Positions 24,942-34,329 of a DNA stretch of 64,000 nt are shown here, piece by piece. Positions within the stretch are counted from its first letter, which is position 1; each line of letters starts with the position of its first letter. The DNA comes from Bacteroidaceae bacterium (GTDB lineage: Bacteria; Bacteroidota; Bacteroidia; Bacteroidales; Bacteroidaceae). The notes under the pieces were generated by a model. That model searched no databases, had not been told where the DNA came from, and saw only the letters and a list, made by a program, of their open reading frames with translations. The stretch lies in the NCBI GenBank assembly GCA_017962495.1, contig JAGCVH010000009.1, positions 1 through 64,000 of the forward strand, in the 5' to 3' direction. Made by a program: the position numbers and the translations under genes.

Positions 24942-25714
24942 TGAAACAGCAAAGGGTGGTCGTAAAAATCGGAAGCAACGTGCTCACGCGTGACGATGGA
25001 AGTCTCGATGTCACACGCGTTTCTGCCTTAGTGGATCAGGTTGCATGGCTACACAGACAAGGCCACGATGTCATTGTCGTTTCATCCGGAGCAGTAGCTT
25101 GCGGACGCAGCGAACTAAAAGTGGACCATACACTCGACTCCGTTGAACAGCGCCAACTCTTCTCCGCTCTTGGTCAGGTGAAACTCATCGGACTATACTA
25201 CGACCTGTTTCGCGAACACAACCTCCACATCGGACAAGTGCTGACCATGAAAGAGAACTTCATCCCCGGGGAACAATACAACAATCAGCGCGCCTGCATG
25301 TCGGTCATGCTCAGCAACGGGGTAGTTCCTATCGTCAACGAGAACGATACCGTCAGCATCACCGAACTCATGTTTACCGACAACGATGAACTCTCAGGCC
25401 TCATTGCCGAGATGATGCAAGCCGATGTGCTTGTCCTGCTCTCCAACATTGATGGCGTATATACTGGTCACCCCGATGACCCTGCTTCGCAATTGCTTAC
25501 GACGGTGCATCTCGACGACGAGCTTTCACAATACATCAAGGCAGAAAAGAGTGCCTTCGGACGTGGTGGTATGCACTCGAAATACGTTACTGCCAAACGT
25601 ATGCAACAATCCGGAATAAGGGTGATAGTGGCAAACGGCAAACGCGAGAACGTGCTCACCGAACTCATGCAACATCCCCAGAACGTACCTCACACAGAAT
25701 TTCTCTGCTCATGA
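24941..25714 (+). CDS. proB: Glutamate 5-kinase without PUA domain
   Basis: A 257-residue amino acid kinase: [11 protein letters not shown] at the start, [17 protein letters not shown] and [15 protein letters not shown]. It phosphorylates glutamate as the first step of proline synthesis. The roughly 100-residue PUA domain of E. coli ProB is absent, as is common in this phylum. Start at the ATG 24941. Its end overlaps the proA start by 4 bases. Confidence 0.95.
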   Translation: MKQQRVVVKIGSNVLTRDDGSLDVTRVSALVDQVAWLHRQGHDVIVVSSGAVACGRSELKVDHTLDSVEQRQLFSALGQVKLIGLYYDLFREHNLHIGQVLTMKENFIPGEQYNNQRACMSVMLSNGVVPIVNENDTVSITELMFTDNDELSGLIAEMMQADVLVLLSNIDGVYTGHPDDPASQLLTTVHLDDELSQYIKAEKSAFGRGGMHSKYVTAKRMQQSGIRVIVANGKRENVLTELMQHPQNVPHTEFLCS

Positions 25715-26946
25715 CACAGCAATTCGAACAAGCTAAAACGGCCAGCAAAGCAATCGCTCGCCTTACCGACCAACAGCGCAGCAACGTGTTGGAGGCATTG
25801 GCTGATGCCATCCTTAAAGAACAGGATGCAATACTGCAAGCCAACGAGCAAGACTTGGCACGAATGGAAAAGACAAATCCACTCTATGACCGTCTGCAAC
25901 TAACGGAAAGCCGTCTGCAAGCTATTGCTGCCGACATGAGGAATGTGGCACATCTGCCTTCACCATTGGGACGAGTGAGCCAGCAACGAGTGCTCGACAA
26001 CGGACTCCGCCTATGCCGAACGAGTGTTCCGTTCGGTGTGATTGGCATCATCTACGAGGCACGTCCCAATGTCACTTTCGACGTATTCTCACTTTGCTTC
26101 AAGAGCGGAAACGCCTGCGTGTTGAAAGGCGGGAAAGATGCTTTGGAATCCAATGAGGCAGGAGTGAGCATCATTAAAAGAACGCTTCGGGAATATGGTA
26201 TTGACGAACATGCCGTAGAACTATTGCCTGCTACTCATGAGGCAACCGCCCAAATGCTTCAGGCCGTAGGTTACATCGACATTTGCATTCCACGAGGCGG
26301 ACGAAAGCTTATCGACTTTGTTCGCAACACGGCTCGCATCCCCGTTATCGAGACGGGAGCTGGCGTCGTGAACACCTATTTCGACAAGAGTGCTTCGATG
26401 GATAAGGGCAAACGCATCGTACTGAATGCCAAGACTCGCAGGGTTTCGGTGTGCAACGCACTCGATTGCCTTATCATCCACCGCGAACGCTTGTCCGACC
26501 TTCCCGAACTCTGTCAACCACTTGCAGAAAAGCATGTGACACTCTATGCCGATACGGATGCATATAACACCCTGACCAACCACTATCCTTATCTCGAACA
26601 TGCAACGGCAGACTCTTTCGGAACGGAGTTCATGGATTACAAGATGGCCATTCGGGTGGTCGACTCTATCGACGAGGCATTGGAGCACATATCGCGTTAT
26701 AGCTCAGGCCATAGTGAGTGCATCATTACTGAAGACGAATCCGCAGCTCGACTCTTCCAGCAAGAGGTGGATGCTGCTTGCGTATATTGGAATGCTCCTA
26801 CTTCCTTCACCGACGGCGCTCAATTCGGGTTGGGAGCAGAGATTGGTATCTCCACACAGAAGTTGGGACCACGAGGGCCTATGGGACTTGAGGAAATCAC
26901 AACCTACAAATGGCTCATCGAGGGCAACGGACAGACGAGGGAGTAG
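25711..26946 (+). CDS. proA: Gamma-glutamyl phosphate reductase
   Basis: A 411-residue member of the aldehyde dehydrogenase superfamily. Recognised by [30 protein letters not shown], the catalytic cysteine region [12 protein letters not shown] and the C-terminal [17 protein letters not shown]. It makes glutamate-5-semialdehyde, which cyclises to P5C for ProC. Overlaps proB by 4 bases. A 147-base gap then separates it from argF'. Confidence 0.96.
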   Translation: MTQQFEQAKTASKAIARLTDQQRSNVLEALADAILKEQDAILQANEQDLARMEKTNPLYDRLQLTESRLQAIAADMRNVAHLPSPLGRVSQQRVLDNGLRLCRTSVPFGVIGIIYEARPNVTFDVFSLCFKSGNACVLKGGKDALESNEAGVSIIKRTLREYGIDEHAVELLPATHEATAQMLQAVGYIDICIPRGGRKLIDFVRNTARIPVIETGAGVVNTYFDKSASMDKGKRIVLNAKTRRVSVCNALDCLIIHRERLSDLPELCQPLAEKHVTLYADTDAYNTLTNHYPYLEHATADSFGTEFMDYKMAIRVVDSIDEALEHISRYSSGHSECIITEDESAARLFQQEVDAACVYWNAPTSFTDGAQFGLGAEIGISTQKLGPRGPMGLEEITTYKWLIEGNGQTRE

Positions 26947-27093
26947 AATAATTAAAAATGAAAAGTGAAAGGACCCTTTCCAAACCTTTCCCTTAAAGGG
27001 CAAGGATGGACAATGGAAGCAATGTCTAAATCGCAAAATAGTCAAATAAATAGTAAATAGTAAATCGTAAATTGGTTGTGAATTGAAAATATT

Positions 27094-28059
27094 ATGAAAT
27101 CATTCATCAACGTAGCCGATATCGGGCCATTGGAGAAAGCATTGGCCGAGGCTCAGGAAATAAAGAACGACCGTTACAAATATCAGCATCTGGGACGCAA
27201 CAAGACCCTCCTGATGATATTCTTCAACAACTCGCTTCGCACCCGACTTTCCACCCAGAAAGCCGCCATGAATCTGGGCATGAACGTCATCGTGCTCGAC
27301 GTCAACCAGGGAGCTTGGAAGCTGGAGACCGAACGCGGAGTCATCATGAACGGCGACAAAAGCGAACATCTGCTTGAAGCCATTCCTGTTATGGGGTGTT
27401 ATTGCGACATCATTGCCGTACGCTCCTTTGCTGGACTGAAAGACCGCGACTACGATTATGCAGAGACCGTAGTGCAGCAGTTCATACAATATAGCGGTCG
27501 TCCCGTTATGGCTATGGAGACGGCAACGGTTCATCCTCTGCAAGCCTTTGCCGACCTCATCACCATCGAGGAATACAAGCCGCAGCCACGTCCCAAGGTC
27601 GTACTGACCTGGGCTCCTCATTGCCGTGCTCTTCCTCAGGCAGTTCCCAATTCCTTTGCCCAATGGATGGCGGCTGCCGATGTTGACCTCGTCGTTACTC
27701 ACCCCAAAGGCTATGAGCTCGACCCGAAATTCACCGCAGGAGCGAAGATTGAGTACGACCAACGCAAAGCCTTCGAGGGCGCTCACTTCATCTATGCAAA
27801 GAATTGGAGTTGCCCAGGTGTGACGAATCCCGAAGACTATGGTAAGATACTGACCGACGACCCCACATGGACGGTGGACACCGAGCACATGAGTTGGACC
27901 GACGATGCCTATTTCATGCATTGCTTGCCCGTTCGTCGTGGTCTCATCGTGACTGATGATGTCATCGAAAGCCCCCGTAGCATCGTCATTCCCGAAGCTG
28001 CAAACCGAGAGATTTCGGCTACGGTGACGTTGAAGAGAATGCTTGAGGCATTGGTTTAA
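27094..28059 (+). CDS. argF': N-succinyl/N-acetyl-ornithine carbamoyltransferase (ArgF')
   Basis: A 321-residue transcarbamylase of the Bacteroides ArgF' type. The carbamoyl phosphate motif is FFNNSLRTRLSTQ (about 43-55), and WAPH and MHCLPVRRG are conserved further on. It carbamoylates an acylated ornithine, not ornithine. Family members from B. fragilis use succinylornithine, which depends on a proline at position 90 as I recall. Here residue 90 is serine (GDKSEHLLEAIP), so the substrate preference should not be assumed. The gene is upstream of argB and a deacylase, which complete the acylated route. Confidence 0.93.
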   Translation: MKSFINVADIGPLEKALAEAQEIKNDRYKYQHLGRNKTLLMIFFNNSLRTRLSTQKAAMNLGMNVIVLDVNQGAWKLETERGVIMNGDKSEHLLEAIPVMGCYCDIIAVRSFAGLKDRDYDYAETVVQQFIQYSGRPVMAMETATVHPLQAFADLITIEEYKPQPRPKVVLTWAPHCRALPQAVPNSFAQWMAAADVDLVVTHPKGYELDPKFTAGAKIEYDQRKAFEGAHFIYAKNWSCPGVTNPEDYGKILTDDPTWTVDTEHMSWTDDAYFMHCLPVRRGLIVTDDVIESPRSIVIPEAANREISATVTLKRMLEALV

Positions 28060-28071
28060 TAGAAACAATCT

Positions 28072-28851
28072 ATGGAGCAGAAAATCAGCATAATAAAGAT
28101 TGGCGGTAATGTCATAGATAACGAATCGGCATTACAATCTTTCTTGCGAGACTTTGCCTCTTTGCCCAATCCAAAGATACTGATTCACGGTGGTGGGAAA
28201 TTGGCTTCACGCTTGTCCGAAAAATTGGGTATCGAGACGAAGATGATTGACGGACGCCGAATCACCGATGACCAGACCATCGACATCGTCACTATGGTTT
28301 ATGCCGGTTTGGTCAACAAACGCATTGTGGCAAGTCTTCGTGCGCTTTCCTGCCCTGCTTTGGGCTTATGTGGAGCCGATGCCAACGTCGTTCCTTCCCA
28401 TCTGCGCCCGAAGGAACCCATCGACTTCGGTTGGGTGGGAGACATCAGTCACGAAGAGATAAACACCGACTTCATTGCGTCGCTTCTCCAACAAGGCATT
28501 ACCCCCATCTTCTGCGCCATCACTTGCGACGAGGAGGGTCATCTGCTCAACACCAATGCCGACAGCGTGGCTACGGGAGTCGCATTGGCTTGTTCAAAAC
28601 TCGGACGTACAAGCCTCATCTTCTGCATGGAAAAGAACGGAGTGCTTCAAGATATCAACGACCCGGAATCCGTCATCCCGCATATTGACCAAGACACATT
28701 TACAAACTTACTTACGCGTAAGTTAGTTCACAGTGGTATGATTCCCAAAATCGAAAATGCCCTCAAGGCCATAGATGGTGGAGTGGGAGAGGTCATTATT
28801 AAGAATGCCGACAATCTATTAACGGATTTGGGTACGGTGATTGGCAGATAG
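28072..28851 (+). CDS. argB: N-acetyl(succinyl)glutamate kinase
   Basis: A 259-residue amino acid kinase: IIKIGGNVIDN at the start, LIHGGGKLAS, DGRRITDDQT, and NTNADSVATGVALA. It phosphorylates the acylglutamate in the second step of arginine synthesis. In a Bacteroides-like pathway the acyl group is succinyl. It is 12 bases after argF' and 5 bases before the deacylase, all co-directional. Confidence 0.94.
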   Translation: MEQKISIIKIGGNVIDNESALQSFLRDFASLPNPKILIHGGGKLASRLSEKLGIETKMIDGRRITDDQTIDIVTMVYAGLVNKRIVASLRALSCPALGLCGADANVVPSHLRPKEPIDFGWVGDISHEEINTDFIASLLQQGITPIFCAITCDEEGHLLNTNADSVATGVALACSKLGRTSLIFCMEKNGVLQDINDPESVIPHIDQDTFTNLLTRKLVHSGMIPKIENALKAIDGGVGEVIIKNADNLLTDLGTVIGR

Positions 28852-28856
28852 GATAA

Positions 28857-29903
28857 ATGGACAAATACATTTCATTATTAGACCGACTGATTGAGACGCC
28901 CTCTATCTCTCGCACCGAAGATAAGACGGCAAGCATATTGGCTTCTTTCCTGCAGGAGCAAGGCGTTCGCGATGTCCATCGAGACATGAACAACGTGTGG
29001 GCAACTTGTGCCAACTTCGACGAGAAGAAGCCCACCTTACTGCTCAACTCGCACCACGATACCGTTCGCCCTTGTGCTTCGTACACTCGCGACCCATTTA
29101 AGGCCACACACGAAGGCGGTCGCATCTATGGTCTGGGGAGCAACGACGCAGGAGCATCTGCCGTAAGCCTTACGGCAACCTTCTGCCAACTCTACGAGGC
29201 AGAGCTTCCGTTCAACCTCATGTTAGTCCTCTCGGCAGAGGAAGAGGTGACAGGCGACAACGGCATCCGCCATCTGCTACCCCTATTACCCAAGATTGAT
29301 ATGGCCATCGTGGGAGAACCCACTTGCATGCGTGTGGCTTTGGGCGAACGCGGACTCATGGTTATGGACGGAATAGCGCACGGCGTTAGTGGTCATGCGG
29401 CACGAAACGAAGGCGTAAATGCCCTCTATCTTGCCATCGACGACATCAACACTTTGCGGAACTATCAGTTCGACAAAGAGTCCTCGCTTTTAGGTCCTAT
29501 CAAGGTCTCGGTAACGCAGATACAAGCCGGAACGCAACACAACGTGGTTCCCGACGAATGTCGTTTCGTTGCCGATGTCCGCACCACCGATGCATACACC
29601 AACGAGGAGACGGCGGCTCTCTTGCAACAAGCCGTAAAGAGCCAACTCACGCCTCGTTCCACACGCATTCACGCTTCTGCGATTTCGGAGGACCATCCTC
29701 TCGTGGTGGCAGCACGCCGTCTTGGGCTTGAGACCTTCGTATCGCCCACCACCAGCGACATGTCGCAGATGCGGTGCCCTTCCATAAAGATTGGTCCAGG
29801 CGACTCGGCACGAAGCCATAGTGCCGACGAGTGGGTGGGCATAGAAGAGATAAGGCGAGGGATTGAAACGTATGTGGAATTGATTAAAGGGTTAAAAGGT
29901 TAA
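28857..29903 (+). CDS. M20-family deacylase, probable succinyl/acetylornithine or citrulline deacylase (ArgE-like)
   Basis: A 348-residue zinc peptidase-like protein. Metal-binding motifs are NSHHDTVRP (His and Asp), GLGSNDAGA and SAEEEVTG (catalytic and bridging Glu), with a late GPGDSARSHSADEW that supplies the last His. In this pathway it would remove the acyl group from acylcitrulline made by ArgF'. Clustering with argB, argF' and argH supports that. Exact substrate is inferred. Confidence 0.88.
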   Translation: MDKYISLLDRLIETPSISRTEDKTASILASFLQEQGVRDVHRDMNNVWATCANFDEKKPTLLLNSHHDTVRPCASYTRDPFKATHEGGRIYGLGSNDAGASAVSLTATFCQLYEAELPFNLMLVLSAEEEVTGDNGIRHLLPLLPKIDMAIVGEPTCMRVALGERGLMVMDGIAHGVSGHAARNEGVNALYLAIDDINTLRNYQFDKESSLLGPIKVSVTQIQAGTQHNVVPDECRFVADVRTTDAYTNEETAALLQQAVKSQLTPRSTRIHASAISEDHPLVVAARRLGLETFVSPTTSDMSQMRCPSIKIGPGDSARSHSADEWVGIEEIRRGIETYVELIKGLKG

Positions 29904-29929
29904 TCGTTTAATAGTTTAATAGTTAATTT

Positions 29930-29962
29930 TCCCCCTCGGGGGAATTAAAGAGGGGTCTTTTT
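29930..29962 (+). terminator. CCCCC/GGGGG hairpin in the deacylase-argH gap
   Basis: TTCCCCC and GGGGGAA pair directly around TC at about 29930-29943, followed by AGAGGGGTCTTTTT. It is in a 59-base gap between co-directional genes. It may attenuate read-through into argH or simply be one of the short G/C hairpins frequent in this genome. Confidence 0.4.
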
Positions 29963-31267
29963 ATGAAACTTTGGGATAAAGGTTACGACATTGATTCGTG
30001 GATAGAACAATTCACCGTTGGCAACGACCGCCAACTCGACATGCAGATTGCACGCTTCGACGTAGAAGCATCGATGGCCCACATTCGCATGCTTGAAACC
30101 ATCGGCCTCCTCACTGCCGAAGAACTCCAGATTCTGCTCTCCGGTCTGCAACAGATAGCCGACGAGATAGCACGCGGAGAATTTGAGATTGAGGATGGGG
30201 TAGAAGATGTCCATTCGCAAGTGGAACAACTACTCACCCAGCGTTTGGGCGACGTAGGAAAGAAGATACACAGCGGTCGTTCGCGCAACGATCAGGTGCT
30301 TGTTGACTTAAAACTCTTCTATCGCGCCCAGCTTCGTGAGATAGCCGACGATGTGTCGAATCTCTTCGATCGCCTTCTGCTGCTGAGCGACGAACACAAG
30401 GACGTGCTGATGCCCGGTTACACCCATCTGCAAGTGGCTATGCCCAGCAGTTTCGGGTTGTGGTTCGGAGCATACGCCGAGACACTTGCCGACGACATGC
30501 GCTTGCTCGCTGCAGCTCACGACATTGCCAACCAGAACCCTCTCGGTTCGGCAGCAGGATATGGGTCGAGTTTCCCCTTGAATAGGACCATGACCACCCA
30601 ATTGCTCCACTTCGCCGACCTCCACTACAACGTCGTTGCAGCCCAGATGAGTCGCGGCAAGACCGAGTTGTCACTTTCCTACGCCATCGGCGCCCTTGCC
30701 TCCACGTTGGGCAAGCTGGCAATGGACATTTGTTTGTTCAACAGCCAGAACTATGGTTTCATCCGCTTCCCCGATGCTTACACTACGGGTTCGAGCATCA
30801 TGCCGCACAAGAAGAATCCCGATGTTTGGGAGATTATGCGCGGACGTTGCAATCGCCTGATGAACACCTCCAACGAGGTAAGCCTCCTCATCTCCAACCT
30901 GCCACACGGCTATCATCGCGACATGCAACTCCTCAAGGACATCACCTTCCCAGCCCTCTCGCAACTGAAGGAATGTCTGCGCATGGCCGACTTCATGCTG
31001 CAACACATCATCGTCAACAAGGACATCCTCTCCGACGAGCGCTACAACTATCTGTTCACGGTGGAGGACGTCAATCGTCTGGCTCTCTCCGGCGTACCCT
31101 TCCGCGATGCTTACAAGCAAGTGGGAATGCAGGTTCAACAAGGCACATACAAGCCCACGAAGAGCGTTCACCACACCCACGAAGGCAGCATCGGCAACCT
31201 TTGTAACGATAAGATTCGCGAAAAAATGCAGAAGATATTAAAAGAATTCGTAACTTTACCGGCGTAA
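29963..31267 (+). CDS. argH: Argininosuccinate lyase
   Basis: A 434-residue lyase of the fumarase/aspartase superfamily. The signature GSSIMPHKKNPD is present (about 276-287), as are the N-terminal DVHSQVEQLLTQRLGD and SGRSRNDQ segments. It splits argininosuccinate to arginine and fumarate, the final step. It closes the arginine cluster, and is 17 bases upstream of a secreted protease gene, an unusual junction that may mark the operon end. Confidence 0.95.
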   Translation: MKLWDKGYDIDSWIEQFTVGNDRQLDMQIARFDVEASMAHIRMLETIGLLTAEELQILLSGLQQIADEIARGEFEIEDGVEDVHSQVEQLLTQRLGDVGKKIHSGRSRNDQVLVDLKLFYRAQLREIADDVSNLFDRLLLLSDEHKDVLMPGYTHLQVAMPSSFGLWFGAYAETLADDMRLLAAAHDIANQNPLGSAAGYGSSFPLNRTMTTQLLHFADLHYNVVAAQMSRGKTELSLSYAIGALASTLGKLAMDICLFNSQNYGFIRFPDAYTTGSSIMPHKKNPDVWEIMRGRCNRLMNTSNEVSLLISNLPHGYHRDMQLLKDITFPALSQLKECLRMADFMLQHIIVNKDILSDERYNYLFTVEDVNRLALSGVPFRDAYKQVGMQVQQGTYKPTKSVHHTHEGSIGNLCNDKIREKMQKILKEFVTLPA

Positions 31268-31284
31268 ACTCATCGTTAAAGGCC

Positions 31285-33069
31285 ATGAAACGTTATTTCT
31301 TGCTCCTGCTTCTGCTCGTCGCGCTACCTGTTCTGGGACAAAAACACCAGCTCAGGAAGGATGGTCGTGTCTTGGCTCATAGTCTGCAGTTCAATCCCAA
31401 TCACATCAGCGACGACATGCCCGTTGGCCTGCAGGAGATGCTTCGCGTCTATCAGACCAAGCCCCGATACGCCGAACGCCAGCGAGGCAAGGCAGTTAGT
31501 CCGTTGTTGAAGACGCGTCGCCATCAGGAAGACCCCTTCAATCGCAGTTGCCCCTATTACATCTACGACGACGTGCATACGAGCAGCACGCGCAGCATCT
31601 CGGGATGCGTTGCGACTTGCATGGAACAAGTGCTGACCTTCTACCGATATCCCGAAGCCCTCATCGACACGCTTTTCGGATGGGAGACGGAGCATTACAA
31701 GATAGAGACGGTGATGCCCGGAACGCCTATCGATTGGGCTCACGTTCTCGACGACTATAGTCACGGATTCACCGATGAAGAGGCGCAGGCAGTAGCCGAC
31801 CTTACCTATTATTGCGGAATGGCGGCACACATGAATTGGAGTCCATCCAGCAGCGGTGCCAATCTCGGCAGAGCGTTCGAACCCCTCTGGCGCGTATTCG
31901 ATTACAAGACGTTGGCATACGTCTCACGAGCTTTGTATTCCACTCCCGCGTGGAATGCTATGCTCCGCAACGAACTCGAGAGCGGGCGACCCATCTGCTA
32001 CACGGGTCACAACATGGCACTCAGCGGACACGCATTCAACATTGATGGTGTCGACGAGGAAGGCTACTATCATCTCGTATGGGGATATGATGGTATGTAC
32101 GACGGCTATTTCGACCTCGACTACCTCAATCCTTTCGAAAGTCTGGGCAACGAGACCGAAGTAGGGCAGAACGAAGGATTCTTTTCCAATCAGACGGCAC
32201 TCTTCATCCATCCCGAGGACTTCGTAATCGACATCTTCGACACGCTTCGTTCCGAGGTAGCCTTTGCCGGAGTGGTTGTCGAGGACATCGCTTTCCGTCG
32301 CCAGCCCGACTCACAAGGCTATGTCGTAGCCGACTTCTCGATGAGGAACACCTCAGCCGATAGTCTCAACTTCACCTTCGAGGTACTGACCTATCTTCCC
32401 ACCGACACCGCCATCTTCGAGCAAGCCGACTACGTGGCACTCTCCGCCGTCAACCTTGCTCCGGGCGAGCGTAAGACGTGGCCCGTCTATTGCCAATTCA
32501 CGAAGACGGGTAAGCGCATCCTTGCCTTCTCTTCCGACGACGTCACTCTGCCCTACAAGATGGACGTTGACATTCTGCAAGGCACCGCCTCCAAACTCAT
32601 TTTCGGAGAAGTGGAATACGAGTTGTGGTCGTATGCCGACAATCTTGTGGCGCAGCTCTCTTTGGACATCACCAACAACGCCACATCAGGCTTTGCCGGC
32701 GACCTCGTCACCTATTGCCTGTTCCCCGAAGGGAGCAACATCGACGAGCGCCACTGGGAAGTGCTGTCATTAGCCGCTGGCGACACCCACAAAGGCACGA
32801 TACGTTTCCAGCACCTCGAGGACGGGAAGACCTACACCCTTCGCGTTCGCTCTCCTTGGACCATCCGCAAGGAATACACGTTCACCGTCAACAGCCAAGA
32901 AGCGGCGGACGGAATAGAGGGGATTGCCAGTTCGGAGTCCAAAGTTCAGGGTTCCGAGTTGTATGACCTTGCAGGCCGCAAGCTCACTTCATCACCCCAC
33001 CACTCCGTCATTTCTTCGTTCCCAAGGGGAATCTACATCAAGCATGGTAAAAAGATTCTCATTCCATGA
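31285..33069 (+). CDS. Secreted C10 (streptopain-like) cysteine protease with sorting-like tail
   Basis: A 594-residue protein. Signal peptide at 1-18 (LLLLLLVALPVLG-Q). The catalytic cysteine is in SGCVATCMEQVL (about 106-117) and the catalytic histidine in GHAFNIDGVDEEGYYHLVWGYDG (about 247). The propeptide is about 85 residues. The C-terminal half holds beta-sandwich regions, and the protein ends with LYDLAGRKL ... GIYIKHGKKILIP, a tail typical of secreted Prevotella proteins and resembling type IX secretion C-terminal domains. It degrades proteins outside the cell. Overlaps the next gene by 4 bases. Confidence 0.88.
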   Translation: MKRYFLLLLLLVALPVLGQKHQLRKDGRVLAHSLQFNPNHISDDMPVGLQEMLRVYQTKPRYAERQRGKAVSPLLKTRRHQEDPFNRSCPYYIYDDVHTSSTRSISGCVATCMEQVLTFYRYPEALIDTLFGWETEHYKIETVMPGTPIDWAHVLDDYSHGFTDEEAQAVADLTYYCGMAAHMNWSPSSSGANLGRAFEPLWRVFDYKTLAYVSRALYSTPAWNAMLRNELESGRPICYTGHNMALSGHAFNIDGVDEEGYYHLVWGYDGMYDGYFDLDYLNPFESLGNETEVGQNEGFFSNQTALFIHPEDFVIDIFDTLRSEVAFAGVVVEDIAFRRQPDSQGYVVADFSMRNTSADSLNFTFEVLTYLPTDTAIFEQADYVALSAVNLAPGERKTWPVYCQFTKTGKRILAFSSDDVTLPYKMDVDILQGTASKLIFGEVEYELWSYADNLVAQLSLDITNNATSGFAGDLVTYCLFPEGSNIDERHWEVLSLAAGDTHKGTIRFQHLEDGKTYTLRVRSPWTIRKEYTFTVNSQEAADGIEGIASSESKVQGSELYDLAGRKLTSSPHHSVISSFPRGIYIKHGKKILIP

Positions 33070-33563
33070 CCCCCGAAACCCTCATCCATAAATATTACGC
33101 CGCGCAACCTGAGTTGGAGGACATCCTGCTCCGTCACAGCCGTCAGGTAGCAGATATGGCACTTCGCATCTGCCAGGCACATCCCGAACTCGAGCTCGAC
33201 CAAGATTTCATCTACGAGGCAGCCATGCTCCACGACATTGGCATCATCCGATGCGATGCTCCCGGCATTAAGTGCTACGGCACAGAACCCTATCTCCGTC
33301 ACGGACAAGTAGGAGGGGAGATACTTCGTCAGGAGGGACTTCCCCGACACGCCAGAGTTGCTGAGCGCCACACGGGAGCAGGCCTACCAGGATGGTTGCC
33401 CGAAACCTTGGAAGAGCAAGTAATCTGTTATGCCGATAAGTTCTTCTCGAAGTCACGAATCGACCACCCGAAAGACTACGAAGGTGTAGTCAAAAGCCTG
33501 TCGAAATTCGGCGCAGAGGGCGTCGAGCGCTTCCGCCATTGGCACGAAATCTTCAGCGTATAA
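33066..33563 (+). CDS. HD-domain phosphohydrolase
   Basis: A 165-residue protein. The metal-binding HD motif is AAMLHDIGIIRCD (about 52-64), after a first His in LRHSRQVADMAL. A further HGQVGGEIL and an ERHTGAGLPG segment supply other ligands. Substrate is unknown; related small HD proteins act on nucleotides or stringent-response products. Its ATGA overlap with the protease gene is probably incidental rather than functional coupling. The 230 bases after it hold no gene, only degenerate repeat text (see the dispersed repeat entry). Confidence 0.83.
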   Translation: MTPETLIHKYYAAQPELEDILLRHSRQVADMALRICQAHPELELDQDFIYEAAMLHDIGIIRCDAPGIKCYGTEPYLRHGQVGGEILRQEGLPRHARVAERHTGAGLPGWLPETLEEQVICYADKFFSKSRIDHPKDYEGVVKSLSKFGAEGVERFRHWHEIFSV

Positions 33564-33710
33564 ACGGTTGGATTGGACGATTTGACGATTTGACAATTGC
33601 ACAATTTGACCGCTCGGCATCCCGAAGGGTGACGCGTTCTTTCAGTCGCTTCGCTTGGTGTAATCGACTCTGTCGCTTGCCTAAGCAAGAAAGCATCGCA
33701 AGCGCTGAGC

Positions 33711-33740
33711 GGCGTAGCGCAGAGGAGCAAAAATTTAGTT
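33711..33740 (+). repeat. Dispersed intergenic repeat, copy A
   Basis: Contains GCGTAGCGCAGAGGAGCAA, identical over 19 bases to a segment at about 35386-35404, with a diverged relative near 39881 (GCGTAGAGCAACGGAGCAAG). The surrounding 150 bases (33565-33730) are similar low-order repeats built from 'GACGATTTGACAATT' and 'CGCTTCG'. It is a non-coding repeat family, perhaps a decayed short mobile unit. Confidence 0.55.
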
Positions 33741-33794
33741 AATGTACATTTTTTTTTCATATTCTTGAAAGGAATTAGCACTTTGGGGTACTAA

Positions 33795-34310
33795 ATGTTT
33801 GAACAAACCCCTGAAAAGATGAATGAATTAGAGTTAGAATTCACGAAATTGGTTCGAGATTACCGCAAGACGATCTACACGGTATGCTATTTCTTCTCGA
33901 ACAATCCAACCGATGTTGAAGACCTTTTCCAAGAAGTGTTGGTCAACCTCTGGAAAGGCTTTGCCAAGTTCCGTGGCGACAGCAGTCCGAAGACGTGGAT
34001 ATGGCGTGTAAGCCTGAACACCTGCTGTAACATAGATCGAGGCAAGAGGCGGAATGTACCAACCGTTCCGTTGCTTCTCGACAAAGGTTTGATAAGTGAT
34101 TCTGACGAAGGAGGTCGGCAGATCAAGATGCTGTATGACAGAATCAATCGCCTCGAACTGTTCGACCGCGCCATCATTCTTCTGTGGCTCGAGAGTATGC
34201 GGTATGATGAAATTGCTGCGATAGTGGGCATTTCCACAGCGGCAGTCACCAGCCGTCTGTTCCGCATCAAGGAACAACTCAAGTCGATGTCAAACACCCC
34301 CGAAGTTTAA
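33795..34310 (+). CDS. ECF-type RNA polymerase sigma factor
   Basis: A 171-residue sigma-70 family protein. Region 2 is at about 20-75, with the core DVEDLFQEVLVNLWKGFAKF, and continues through TWIWRVSLNTCCNIDR. Region 4 is at about 115-165 (MRYDEIAAIVGISTAAVTSRLFRIKEQL). It directs transcription in response to an envelope or stress signal. The next gene, 19 bases away, encodes a membrane protein that may be its regulator. An alternative start is the ATG at 33819. Confidence 0.9.
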   Translation: MFEQTPEKMNELELEFTKLVRDYRKTIYTVCYFFSNNPTDVEDLFQEVLVNLWKGFAKFRGDSSPKTWIWRVSLNTCCNIDRGKRRNVPTVPLLLDKGLISDSDEGGRQIKMLYDRINRLELFDRAIILLWLESMRYDEIAAIVGISTAAVTSRLFRIKEQLKSMSNTPEV

Positions 34311-34329
34311 CCATTAAAACGCAAAAGCT

